Assembly: GCF_902459565.1 (NCBI RefSeq)
Contig: NZ_CABPSN010000002.1
Location: 682,001 to 746,000, forward strand
Source: Pandoraea aquatica
GTDB taxonomy: Bacteria; Pseudomonadota; Gammaproteobacteria; Burkholderiales; Burkholderiaceae
DNA length: 64,000 bases
Direction: 5' to 3'
The position numbers and the translations under genes were made by a program. The notes under the pieces are model-generated. The model was given only the letters and a program-made list of their open reading frames with translations, did not search any database and had not been told where the DNA came from. Positions 27,839 to 35,165 of the stretch are shown piece by piece. Positions within the stretch are counted from its first letter, which is position 1; each line of letters starts with the position of its first letter.

Positions 27839-29293
27839 ATGAACGCGCCGCACAAGCTGCACCCCGAGTTCCGCGCCGAAGCGCTTCGCATCGGTGGCGA
27901 AAAAGTGACCCGCGAACGGATCATCGAAGTGTTCAATCCGTATTCGGGCGATCTGGTCGGCACCGTGCCGAAAGCCTCGCTCGACGACGTGCGTCGCGCG
28001 TTCTCGATTGCCAAGCAGTATCGCTCCACGCTCACGCGCTTCGAGCGCGCCAACATTCTGGAGAAGGCGGCCGCGTTGTTGCGCGCACGCACGGCGGAGG
28101 CGGCGGCCATCATCACGATGGAGTCGGGGCTCTGCAAGAAAGACGCCGTCTACGAAATCGGTCGCGTTGCGGACGTGCTCGGTTTTGCTGCCGGTGAAGC
28201 GCTCAAAGACGACGGACAAGCGTTCTCGTGCGATCTCACGCCGCACGGCAAGAAGCGTCGCGTGGTCACGCAGCGCGAGCCGCTGCTGGGTGCAATTGCT
28301 GCCATCACGCCGTTCAATCACCCCATGAATCAGGTGGCGCACAAGGTCGCGCCGTCGATTGCGACGAATAACCGGATGGTGCTCAAGCCGTCCGAGAAGG
28401 TGCCGCTCTCTGCCTACTATCTGGCCGACACGCTGTACGAGGCTGGTCTGCCGCCGGAGATGCTGCAGGTGATCACGGGCGATCCGATGGAGATTGCCGA
28501 CGAGCTGATCACGAACGAGAACATCGACATGATCACGTTCACGGGCGGCGTGTCGATCGGCAAGTACATCGCGTCCAAAGCGGGCTATCGCCGCATCGTG
28601 CTGGAGCTGGGCGGCAACGACCCGCTGATCGTGATGGAAGACGCCGACCTGGAACGCGCCACCGATCTCGCGGTGCAAGGGTCGTACAAGAACTCCGGCC
28701 AGCGCTGCACGGCGGTCAAGCGCATGTTGGTGCACAAGGACATCGCCGCACAGTTCACCGAACTCGTGGTCGAGAAGACCCGTGCGTGGAAGTACGGCGA
28801 CCCGGCCGATGGCGACAACGACATGGGCACGGTGATCGACGAAGTGGCCGCACGTCTGTTCGAGTCGCGTGTGAACGAAGCGGTGTCGCAGGGGGCGCGC
28901 CTGCTGGTGGGTAACAAGCGCGACGGCGCGCTGTATTCACCGACGGTGATCGACCGAGTCGACCCGAAGATGACAGTGGTGCGCGAAGAGACCTTCGGGC
29001 CGGTGTCGCCGATCATCACGTTCGGCAGCATCGACGAGGCCATCGCCATCTCCAACGGCACCGCATTCGGTCTGTCGTCCGGTGTTTGCACGAACCGGCT
29101 TGATTATGTGACGCGTTTTACCAACGAATTGCAGGTCGGGACGGTCAATGTGTGGGAAGTGCCGGGATATCGCATCGAACTGACGCCGTTCGGTGGTATC
29201 AAGGACTCCGGACTGGGCTACAAGGAAGGCGTTCAGGAGGCGATGAAAAGCTTCACGAACACCAAGACCTTCACCTTGCCGTGGGGCGTCTGA
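27839..29293 (+). CDS. phnY: Phosphonoacetaldehyde dehydrogenase
   Basis: The 484-residue protein is an NAD(P)-dependent aldehyde dehydrogenase with the general-base segment LELGGNDPL and the catalytic cysteine in NSGQRCTAVKRM. GITPFNHP-like ITPFNHPMNQVAHK is the nucleotide-binding region. Placement between phnA and the transporter, with phnW in the same cluster, identifies phosphonoacetaldehyde as the substrate and phosphonoacetate as product, as described for the Sinorhizobium PhnY-PhnA pair. This PhnY is unrelated to the oxygenase PhnY* that partners PhnZ. The ATG at 27839 begins where family members begin. Confidence 0.92.
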   Translation: MNAPHKLHPEFRAEALRIGGEKVTRERIIEVFNPYSGDLVGTVPKASLDDVRRAFSIAKQYRSTLTRFERANILEKAAALLRARTAEAAAIITMESGLCKKDAVYEIGRVADVLGFAAGEALKDDGQAFSCDLTPHGKKRRVVTQREPLLGAIAAITPFNHPMNQVAHKVAPSIATNNRMVLKPSEKVPLSAYYLADTLYEAGLPPEMLQVITGDPMEIADELITNENIDMITFTGGVSIGKYIASKAGYRRIVLELGGNDPLIVMEDADLERATDLAVQGSYKNSGQRCTAVKRMLVHKDIAAQFTELVVEKTRAWKYGDPADGDNDMGTVIDEVAARLFESRVNEAVSQGARLLVGNKRDGALYSPTVIDRVDPKMTVVREETFGPVSPIITFGSIDEAIAISNGTAFGLSSGVCTNRLDYVTRFTNELQVGTVNVWEVPGYRIELTPFGGIKDSGLGYKEGVQEAMKSFTNTKTFTLPWGV

Positions 29294-29323
29294 ACGAGGT
29301 GTAGCAGAACCAGCGCAAAAATT

Positions 29324-29341
29324 GTGACAATTTGATGACAG
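29324..29341 (-). promoter_or_regulatory. Pho-box-like sequence upstream of the Na/Pi transporter gene
   Basis: Read on the minus strand, CTGTCAT-CAAA-TTGTCAC has two 7-bp direct half-sites 11 bp apart and matches the Pho box (two CTGTCAT-type halves) at 13 of 14 half-site positions. It is in the gap between phnY and the transporter gene but points away from the latter, so its role is uncertain. Confidence 0.4.
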
Positions 29342-29531
29342 GATTGTTGCGCTGGTCAAATTGGTGTACGGTGTATCGATTGGGGATACGCATGACGCGT
29401 GAACTTAACATGCATCCCGACGCCAGTGTTCGTCTGACGCGGGATGCCGGTTTGGTAAAACGGTGCACGCATCATGTTGGCAGCGCGAAGCGCTGCCTGT
29501 CCCGTCGACAATAAGATCACGGAACACTGGC

Positions 29532-31349
29532 ATGCTGACACTGCTTAACCTTCTTTCCGGCGTAGCGATGCTGATCTGGGGTACGCACATAGTGCGTACC
29601 GGGGTCCTGCGCGTCTACGGTGCCGACCTGCGACGCATTCTGTCGCACAGCATCTCTAACCGTTTCCTCGCGTTCGCGGCGGGCGTGCTCGTCACGGGCC
29701 TCGTGCAGAGCAGCAACGCGACGGCACTCATCGTGTCGTCGTTCGGCGCGCAGGGACTGATCGCGTTGGCACCGGCGCTGGCGATCATGCTGGGTGCCGA
29801 CGTCGGCACCGCCGTCATGGCGCGGATCCTGACGTTCGATCTGCACTGGCTCTCGCCGCTGCTGATCTTCTTCGGCGTCATCTTCTTCCTCTCCCGAAAG
29901 CAAACGCGCGCCGGCCAGCTGGGTCGTGTGTCCATCGGCCTTGGGCTGATCATCCTCGCGTTGCAACTGATCGTGGGCGCGACCACGCCGATGACCGAGG
30001 CCGCCGGGGTGAAGGTGCTGTTTGGCTCGCTGACCGGCGACGTCATGCTCGACACGCTGATCGGTGCGCTCTTCGCGATGGTGTCGTATTCGAGCCTCGC
30101 CGCCGTGCTGCTGACGGCCACGCTGGCGTCGTCCGGCGTGATCTCGCTCAAGGTGGCGCTGTGTCTCGTGATCGGCGCGAATCTGGGCAGCGGCATGCTC
30201 GCGATGCTGACGTCGGCGGGTCAGAACGCGGCGGGCCGTCGCGTCGTGTTCGGCAGCCTCATCTTCAAGCTGATCGGCTGCCTGATCGTGCTGCCGTTTG
30301 TCGACTACGCCCCGATGCTGGTGAACTGGCTCTCGGACGCCCCTGCGCAGGCCGTCGTCAACTTCCACGTGCTGTACAACCTCGTGCGCTGCCTCGTCTG
30401 CCTCGCGTTCACCGAGCCGATGGCGCGTCTGTGTGTGCGTCTGCTGGCCGAGAAGCCTGAAGCCGACGGCGTGACGCGTGCCCGACATCTGGATGAGAGC
30501 GCACTGGAAATGCCTTCCGTGGCACTTTCCAACGCCACGCGCGAAACGTTGCGTATGGGTGACCTCATCGAGCAGATGCTCAACGGATTGCTTTACGTCA
30601 TCAAGAGTAACGACGTGGCGCGCGCCAGAGAGACGCGTCGTCTGGATGATGACGTCGACCATCTTTACACCGCCGTGAAGATGTACCTGACGCGCGTGTC
30701 GCGTGAAAACCTCAGCGAGCAGGACAGCCGCCGCTGGACGGACATCATCTCGCTCACGATCAATCTGGAGCATGCGGGCGACATCATCGAGCGCATGGTG
30801 GTGGAGGTCGAGGAGAAGAAGATCTCGCACAAGCTGTCGTTCTCGGAGGCGGGCTTGCAGGAGATTTGCGACATGCACGCGCGGCTGGTGACGAACCTGC
30901 AACTCGGCTTGTCGGTGTTCCTGAATACGGATCTGCGTAGCGCGCAGCGGCTGATGGCCGAGAAGGAGAGCTTCCGCGATCTGGAGCGCGCGTATTCGTA
31001 CACCCACCTGAATCGTCTGGCGGGCCAGTCGGTGCAAAGTATCGAGACGTCTTCGCTGCATCTGGACATCATCAGCGACATGAAGCGACTGAATTCGCTG
31101 TTCTGTTCGACGGCGTACCCGGTGCTCGACGACGCGGGCGCGCTGCGCAAGAGCCGCATGCGCGACAAGCCGAAGGAAGCGAAGGACAACAAGGATATGA
31201 AGACGCCGAAGGAAACGAAGGCGTCGAAACTGGCGGCGTTTGCCGATGTCGCGACGGCCGCTGCCGGGGCTGCCCCCGATTCTCGCGACGACAACGAGAG
31301 TTCTCACGATGGCCCTGAGCCTGCCGGACATCCGCACCCTGTTCGATAA
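29532..31349 (+). CDS. Na/Pi cotransporter family protein with C-terminal PhoU-like domain
   Basis: The 605-residue protein has two Na/Pi-cotransporter repeats, each with the QSS signature region (GLVQSSNATALIVSSFG near residue 60 and YSSLAAVLLTATLASSG near 180), followed by a PhoU-like helical domain from about residue 330 and a lysine-rich tail. Relatives such as YjbB export phosphate from E. coli when it is in excess. Directly behind the phosphate-releasing phnA/phnY genes, an export or balance role for liberated phosphate is a reasonable inference. The ATG at 29532 is chosen because the first helix begins there. Its end overlaps the next gene by 41 bp. Confidence 0.88.
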   Translation: MLTLLNLLSGVAMLIWGTHIVRTGVLRVYGADLRRILSHSISNRFLAFAAGVLVTGLVQSSNATALIVSSFGAQGLIALAPALAIMLGADVGTAVMARILTFDLHWLSPLLIFFGVIFFLSRKQTRAGQLGRVSIGLGLIILALQLIVGATTPMTEAAGVKVLFGSLTGDVMLDTLIGALFAMVSYSSLAAVLLTATLASSGVISLKVALCLVIGANLGSGMLAMLTSAGQNAAGRRVVFGSLIFKLIGCLIVLPFVDYAPMLVNWLSDAPAQAVVNFHVLYNLVRCLVCLAFTEPMARLCVRLLAEKPEADGVTRARHLDESALEMPSVALSNATRETLRMGDLIEQMLNGLLYVIKSNDVARARETRRLDDDVDHLYTAVKMYLTRVSRENLSEQDSRRWTDIISLTINLEHAGDIIERMVVEVEEKKISHKLSFSEAGLQEICDMHARLVTNLQLGLSVFLNTDLRSAQRLMAEKESFRDLERAYSYTHLNRLAGQSVQSIETSSLHLDIISDMKRLNSLFCSTAYPVLDDAGALRKSRMRDKPKEAKDNKDMKTPKETKASKLAAFADVATAAAGAAPDSRDDNESSHDGPEPAGHPHPVR

Positions 31350-31857
31350 ATTCGGTTCGATCGCATACAGCGGCGAACCCGTCACCCAACTGGAGCACGC
31401 GCTGCAAAGCGGCGCGCTTGCCGAGAGCGAGGGCGCCGACGAGGCGCTCGTCGCCGCCAGCTTCCTCCACGATCTCGGCCATCTGCTCAATCTTCAGGGC
31501 GAAACGCCCACCGAGCGCGGCATCGACGATCTGCATCAATACTTCGCACTGCCGTTCCTCAGACCGCTGTTCGGCGACGCGGTCCTCGATCCGATTCGTC
31601 TGCATGTCGACGCCAAGCGTTGCCTGTGTGCCATCGATCCCGAGTACTACGGCAAGCTGTCGGTAGATTCGGTGCGTAGTCTCGCGCTGCAAGGCGGCGT
31701 GTTCAGCGATGACGAGGCGAAGACGTTTCTCGCACGCGAGCATGCCGAGGCGGCGCTTCGCCTGCGTCGCTGGGACGACCGCGCGAAGATCGCCGGCATG
31801 CAGACGCCGCCGCTCGATCACTACATGAAGGTGCTGGAGCGCGTGACGATTCAGTGA
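31309..31857 (+). CDS. PhnZ-like HD-domain (mixed-valent diiron) phosphonate oxygenase
   Basis: The 182-residue protein belongs to the HD proteins found in phosphonate loci. Tyr20, Glu23 (YSGE), His30 (LEHALQ), His54-Asp55 (LHDLGH), His76 (DLHQYF), His99 (IRLHVDAK) and Asp157 (RWDDRAK) align with the tyrosine gate and diiron ligands of PhnZ as I recall them (Tyr24, Glu27, His34, His58-Asp59, His80, His104, Asp161), with a constant offset of four at nearly all positions. PhnZ cleaves 2-amino-1-hydroxyethylphosphonate to glycine and phosphate with oxygen. It overlaps the Na/Pi gene by 41 bp, so translation is probably coupled. No hydroxylase partner (PhnY*) is in the cluster. The exact substrate is unproven. 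Confidence 0.85.
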   Translation: MALSLPDIRTLFDKFGSIAYSGEPVTQLEHALQSGALAESEGADEALVAASFLHDLGHLLNLQGETPTERGIDDLHQYFALPFLRPLFGDAVLDPIRLHVDAKRCLCAIDPEYYGKLSVDSVRSLALQGGVFSDDEAKTFLAREHAEAALRLRRWDDRAKIAGMQTPPLDHYMKVLERVTIQ

Positions 31858-31872
31858 TGCGAAAGAACTAAG

Positions 31873-31908
31873 AAAAGGCCGCGCCGGGAAGATCCGGCGC
31901 GGCCTTTT
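31873..31908. terminator. Rho-independent terminator, bidirectional
   Basis: AAAAGGCCGCGCCGG, loop GAAGAT, CCGGCGCGGCCTTTT form a perfect 15-bp stem between the convergent HD gene (stop 31857) and membrane-protein gene (stop 31930). Confidence 0.92.
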
Positions 31909-31929
31909 CGTTTTCGACGGTGGATCGCG

Positions 31930-32931
31930 TCAGTTCGGCAGCTTCGCGCGCCACGCGGACGGCAACAGGCGAAGCACTGCGCGACGCGACGGCTGCCAGA
32001 ACACCGAAAGCAACAGCAGCACGCCGCCGACGATCACGGCAGTGGCGGGCAAAGACATGCTGGAGTGCGTGTAGAGTTCGTCGCCATTTGCGGCGGGCGT
32101 CATGAACATCCGCAGAATTGCGCTCATGACGTACAGAAGCGACGACAGCATCAGCGCGCGCCGGTCGATGGCGAGCGACACGGCGGTGAGCAGCACGAAC
32201 ACGGCAATCACCGCGCCGGGGTGATTCGGTGCAAGCATCCAGAAGATCGGATGCGTGACCATGCAGGCGGCGAGCAGATGAAGCCAGAAGGCGACATCCG
32301 AGCGGATGGTCGTACGTTGCGGGTCCTGCGCATCCCAGCGCAGCGCCCACACGAAGATCGCCAGACCGACGACGACGTTCGCCACCAGCAGCCAGCCGTC
32401 GTTTTCGGTCAGTACCAGCACGTGCGCCCAGACGACGGCGACAACGCCCGCCACGCCCATCGCAATGACGGCGGGCACCCGGAAGCGCCACCAAAAGAGG
32501 GCGGCACCGAGCGCCGTGCAGACGCAGGTGCCGACGAGCGTCCACCAGCTCATCGAGGCGCGCACACTTTCACCGCCCTGATGCAGCAGCGACGCGTTCC
32601 CGAATCCCAGCATGGCGGCCGTACTCACGAAGCTGAACGAGAAGCAGAGCGCAGGGAATGCCATGCGACGGCGTCGCACGAAAATCTCCGACAACCCCCA
32701 CGTGATCGCGGCCGCAATGAGCATCTGCAACCACGACGGCAGCGAGGCCGTCAGCCACACGGTGCCGAACGAAAGCAGCCATGAAGCGATGACGACGAAG
32801 ATGTCGTTGAAGCTCGTGACCAGCCGCAGCGGTTCGTCGTCGATGCGCTGCTGAGTCAGCGGTACGGACTGAGGGGACATGGGGACATCGGAAGGCGCGC
32901 TTGCCGGTGTCTGGAAATCGGGTGTCGTCAT
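31930..32931 (-). CDS. Uncharacterised multi-pass inner-membrane protein
   Basis: This 333-residue protein has a Pro/Ser-rich cytosolic N-terminus of about 35 residues and then nine or ten hydrophobic helices, including FNDIFVVIASWLLSFGTVWL, the VGTCVCTALGAALFWWRF segment and a final VIVGGVLLLLSVFW. RRRRMAFP and AIDRRALM are positively charged loops that fit cytosolic positions. I do not recognise a functional family; the arrangement resembles uncharacterised DUF-type membrane proteins. It stands between a terminator and the RidA gene and starts 87 bp after the RidA stop on the same strand, so it might be the tail of that operon. Confidence 0.7.
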   Translation of the reverse strand: MTTPDFQTPASAPSDVPMSPQSVPLTQQRIDDEPLRLVTSFNDIFVVIASWLLSFGTVWLTASLPSWLQMLIAAAITWGLSEIFVRRRRMAFPALCFSFSFVSTAAMLGFGNASLLHQGGESVRASMSWWTLVGTCVCTALGAALFWWRFRVPAVIAMGVAGVVAVVWAHVLVLTENDGWLLVANVVVGLAIFVWALRWDAQDPQRTTIRSDVAFWLHLLAACMVTHPIFWMLAPNHPGAVIAVFVLLTAVSLAIDRRALMLSSLLYVMSAILRMFMTPAANGDELYTHSSMSLPATAVIVGGVLLLLSVFWQPSRRAVLRLLPSAWRAKLPN

Positions 32932-33018
32932 GTTTCGATGAACTTTGGAATTCGTAGAGCGAAGTGTACCGGTCTGATCGACCGGCTCGCCTCGAATTCC
33001 CGGGATTCATCGCAAGTT

Positions 33019-33417
33019 TCACCCCGCCAGCGCCGTCGCCTCGATCTCGACGGCAACGCCATGACTGAGCGCTGGCACCGGCACCACGCAGCGTGCCGGT
33101 TTCGCGTCACCAGCCCACTCGGCGTAGACCTCGTTGAACGGACCCCAGTCGTCGACGTTCGTGATGTACACGCGTACCTGCACCAGTCGGCTGACGCTCG
33201 TGCCGCAGGCGGCAAGGATGGCCGCGACGTTGTCCAGCGCCTGTTTCGCCTGAACGGCGAACGGCGCGCCGACCAGACGCTCGCCTTCCGGCGTGATCGG
33301 CAACTGTCCCGAGACGAAGACGAAGCCGTTCGCGCAAACGCCGTGCGAGTAGTGGCCTCGCGGCGGTTGCAATGTCGGTACGTTCACCGATTCGATACCT
33401 CGTTCCTGCGTGCTCAT
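33019..33417 (-). CDS. RidA family (YjgF/YER057c/UK114) enamine/imine deaminase
   Basis: The 132-residue protein matches the RidA family: VSGQLPITPEGERL, QAKQALDNVAAILAACG, VRVYITNVDDWGPFNEVYAEW and the C-terminal ARCVVPVPALSHGVAVEIEATA. Canonical RidA has a catalytic arginine in the PARxxVxV loop, here ARCVVPV. RidA hydrolyses reactive enamine/imine products of PLP dehydratases. The start ATG overlaps the stop of the upstream PLP lyase gene (ATGA), so translation is coupled, which supports a detoxifying or finishing role for the neighbour's product. Confidence 0.9.
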   Translation of the reverse strand: MSTQERGIESVNVPTLQPPRGHYSHGVCANGFVFVSGQLPITPEGERLVGAPFAVQAKQALDNVAAILAACGTSVSRLVQVRVYITNVDDWGPFNEVYAEWAGDAKPARCVVPVPALSHGVAVEIEATALAG

Positions 33418-34394
33418 ACGGCCTCCCCGAGCGTAAGTTTGGCAAAACGTGCGAGATCGACGTTGCCGCCGGACAGGATGACGCCCACGCGCTTGCCGCG
33501 AACGTCGACCTTGCCCTGCATTGCGGCGGCGGCTGCGAGGCAACCCGTCGGCTCGACCACAATCTTCATGCGGCTCGCGAAGAACTTCATCGTCTGCACG
33601 AGTTCGTCGTCGGTCACCGTCAGGATGTCGTCCACCAGCGAACGAATCACCGGGAACGTGTACTGACCGAGATGCTGCGTCTGCGCGCCGTCGGCGATGG
33701 TGCGGGGCGTCTCGATATGAACGATCTCGCCTTTGCGGAAGCTTTGCTGCCCGTCGTTACCGGCCTCCGGCTCCACGCCGTAGATCTCGATATTCGGATT
33801 GAGCGCGCGCGCCGCGACGGCGCTGCCCGAGAGCAATCCGCCACCGCCCAGACACACCAACAGCATGTCGAGCTCACCGGCGTCTTCGATCAGTTCTTTG
33901 ACGGCCGTGCCCTGACCGGCCATCACGTGCGGATGATCGTACGGCGGGATCAGCGTCATGCCGCGTTCCTCGGCGAGACGCTTCGACAGCGCCTCACGAT
34001 CCTCCTTGTAGCGATCGAACAGAATCACTTCCGCACCGTATCCACGCGTGGCATCGATCTTCATCTGCGGGGCGTCCTGCGGCATCAGGATGACGGCGGG
34101 CACACCCAGTTCGCGCGCCGACAACGCAATGGCTTGCGCGTGGTTGCCCGACGAGAATGCGAGCACGCCGCCGCGCTTCTGCTCCGCCGTGAACTGCGAA
34201 ATCGCGTTGTACGCGCCGCGAAACTTGAACGCGCCCATGCGCTGGAAGTTCTCCGCCTTGAAGAACAGGCGGGCGCCGGTCATGGCGTCGGCCGTGCGCG
34301 ACGTGAGTACCGGCGTGCGATGCGCCGCTTCGCGAATCCGATCGTGAGCGGCGACGACATCGCCATACGTAATCGCCAACGTGGGGGTAGTCAT
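33414..34394 (-). CDS. PLP-dependent threonine / threo-3-hydroxyaspartate ammonia-lyase
   Basis: The 326-residue fold-type II PLP enzyme carries the Schiff-base Lys57 in AFKFRGAYN, the phosphate/substrate loop SSGNHAQ and the cofactor glycine loop CLGGGGLLSG. The length, with no C-terminal ACT domain, fits catabolic threonine/serine dehydratases, serine racemases and threo-3-hydroxyaspartate ammonia-lyases rather than biosynthetic IlvA. EPTGCLAAAAA near the end is typical of the hydroxyaspartate/serine-racemase branch. It overlaps both neighbours by four bases (regulator upstream, RidA downstream). Substrate assignment between threonine and hydroxyaspartate is open. Confidence 0.85.
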   Translation of the reverse strand: MTTPTLAITYGDVVAAHDRIREAAHRTPVLTSRTADAMTGARLFFKAENFQRMGAFKFRGAYNAISQFTAEQKRGGVLAFSSGNHAQAIALSARELGVPAVILMPQDAPQMKIDATRGYGAEVILFDRYKEDREALSKRLAEERGMTLIPPYDHPHVMAGQGTAVKELIEDAGELDMLLVCLGGGGLLSGSAVAARALNPNIEIYGVEPEAGNDGQQSFRKGEIVHIETPRTIADGAQTQHLGQYTFPVIRSLVDDILTVTDDELVQTMKFFASRMKIVVEPTGCLAAAAAMQGKVDVRGKRVGVILSGGNVDLARFAKLTLGEAV

Positions 34395-35065
34395 GAGGAA
34401 CCTTTCGGGTCGGAGAGATAGGTGTAGACGGTCGAGCGGGCGACGCCCAGCGTGCGCGCTACTTCAGCATGCGCGTGACGCAGGTCCAGCAGGCCTCGCG
34501 CTTCGATGAGACGGATCGCTTCGCGGCGTTGCGCGAGCGTCAGACCCTGCGGCGTGGTGTTGCGCTGCGCCGCGAAGTCGGCGATCAGCGGGCGGATGTC
34601 GTCGAGGCGTCGGCTGGCGAGCGTTTCGCTGACGGTGGCCGGTGCCTCATTGGACACGCTCACCAGTTGCTGGACGCTCGCAGCAGCCGCCGCCAGCATC
34701 GAAATGTCCATGTTCAGGCAGATGGCGGCGACGTACTCGCCCTCGCTGTTCTTCAGCCCAATGGACGTGCTCTTGGCAGGACGCCCATCCGGAAACCGGT
34801 TGGCGTAGTTCGCGATAACTTCGGGGAATGCGGGGTCGGCGATACGGGCAAGACCCATCTCCGTGACGGCGTCGCCCGGCTCGCGGCCTGACAAATTGTT
34901 GGCGATCGCCACGATGGCATGGTCGGGATCGGTCAGGTCGTGCAGCACCACTTCCACGAGCGGTGCGAAGGTCTGACCGAGCGCTTCGACGATCTTGCGT
35001 CCCTCACGCAGAAGCAGCGTGTTCTCGTCGAGCTTGCCCGTGGCGGAAGATTTGGCGGATTTCAT
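34391..35065 (-). CDS. YheO-like PAS domain / helix-turn-helix transcriptional regulator
   Basis: The 224-residue protein has a YheO-type PAS-like sensor domain (about residues 15-125, with FAPLVEVVLHDLTDPDHAIVAIANNLSGR and IGLKNSEGEYVAAICLNMD) and a C-terminal helix-turn-helix (EVARTLGVARSTVYTYLSD, residues 200-220). Relatives control dehydratase genes for hydroxyaspartate or D-amino acids. It is first in the three-gene operon and overlaps the lyase by ATGA. The ATG at 35063-35065 lies about seven bases after a perfect-looking -10 element, which leaves no room for a Shine-Dalgarno sequence. Confidence 0.85.
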   Translation of the reverse strand: MKSAKSSATGKLDENTLLLREGRKIVEALGQTFAPLVEVVLHDLTDPDHAIVAIANNLSGREPGDAVTEMGLARIADPAFPEVIANYANRFPDGRPAKSTSIGLKNSEGEYVAAICLNMDISMLAAAAASVQQLVSVSNEAPATVSETLASRRLDDIRPLIADFAAQRNTTPQGLTLAQRREAIRLIEARGLLDLRHAHAEVARTLGVARSTVYTYLSDPKGSS

Positions 35066-35066
35066 G

Positions 35067-35103
35067 ATTTGACATTATGTCATTGGGTGACGAAATGTCA
35101 AAT
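35067..35103 (-). promoter_or_regulatory. Consensus promoter inside a perfect inverted repeat; predicted leaderless start
   Basis: On the minus strand TTGACA (35101-35096) is followed after 18 bases by TAATGT (35077-35072). The usual start point seven bases on is the A of the regulator ATG (35065). The same bases form an inverted repeat: ATTTGACATT (35067-35076) and AATGTCAAAT (35094-35103), so an operator, presumably for autoregulation, covers the whole promoter. Confidence 0.6.
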
Positions 35104-35110
35104 TCACTTC

Positions 35111-35146
35111 AAAAAACACGCCCGGTGCCTGTGAGCAGCGGGCGTG
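35111..35146 (-). terminator. Rho-independent terminator after the AI-2E-family gene
   Basis: On the minus strand CACGCCCG and CGGGCGTG form an eight-pair stem with a 14-base loop, followed by six T residues. It lies 20 bases beyond the stop codon at 35166. Confidence 0.85.
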
Positions 35147-35165
35147 GCCGTGGGCAGTCAGTCGC

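Noticed and set aside
29517-31490. 657-codon minus-strand frame opposite the Na/Pi gene
   Set aside because: Arg/His/Gln-rich shadow of a clear membrane protein and PhoU domain on the plus strand.
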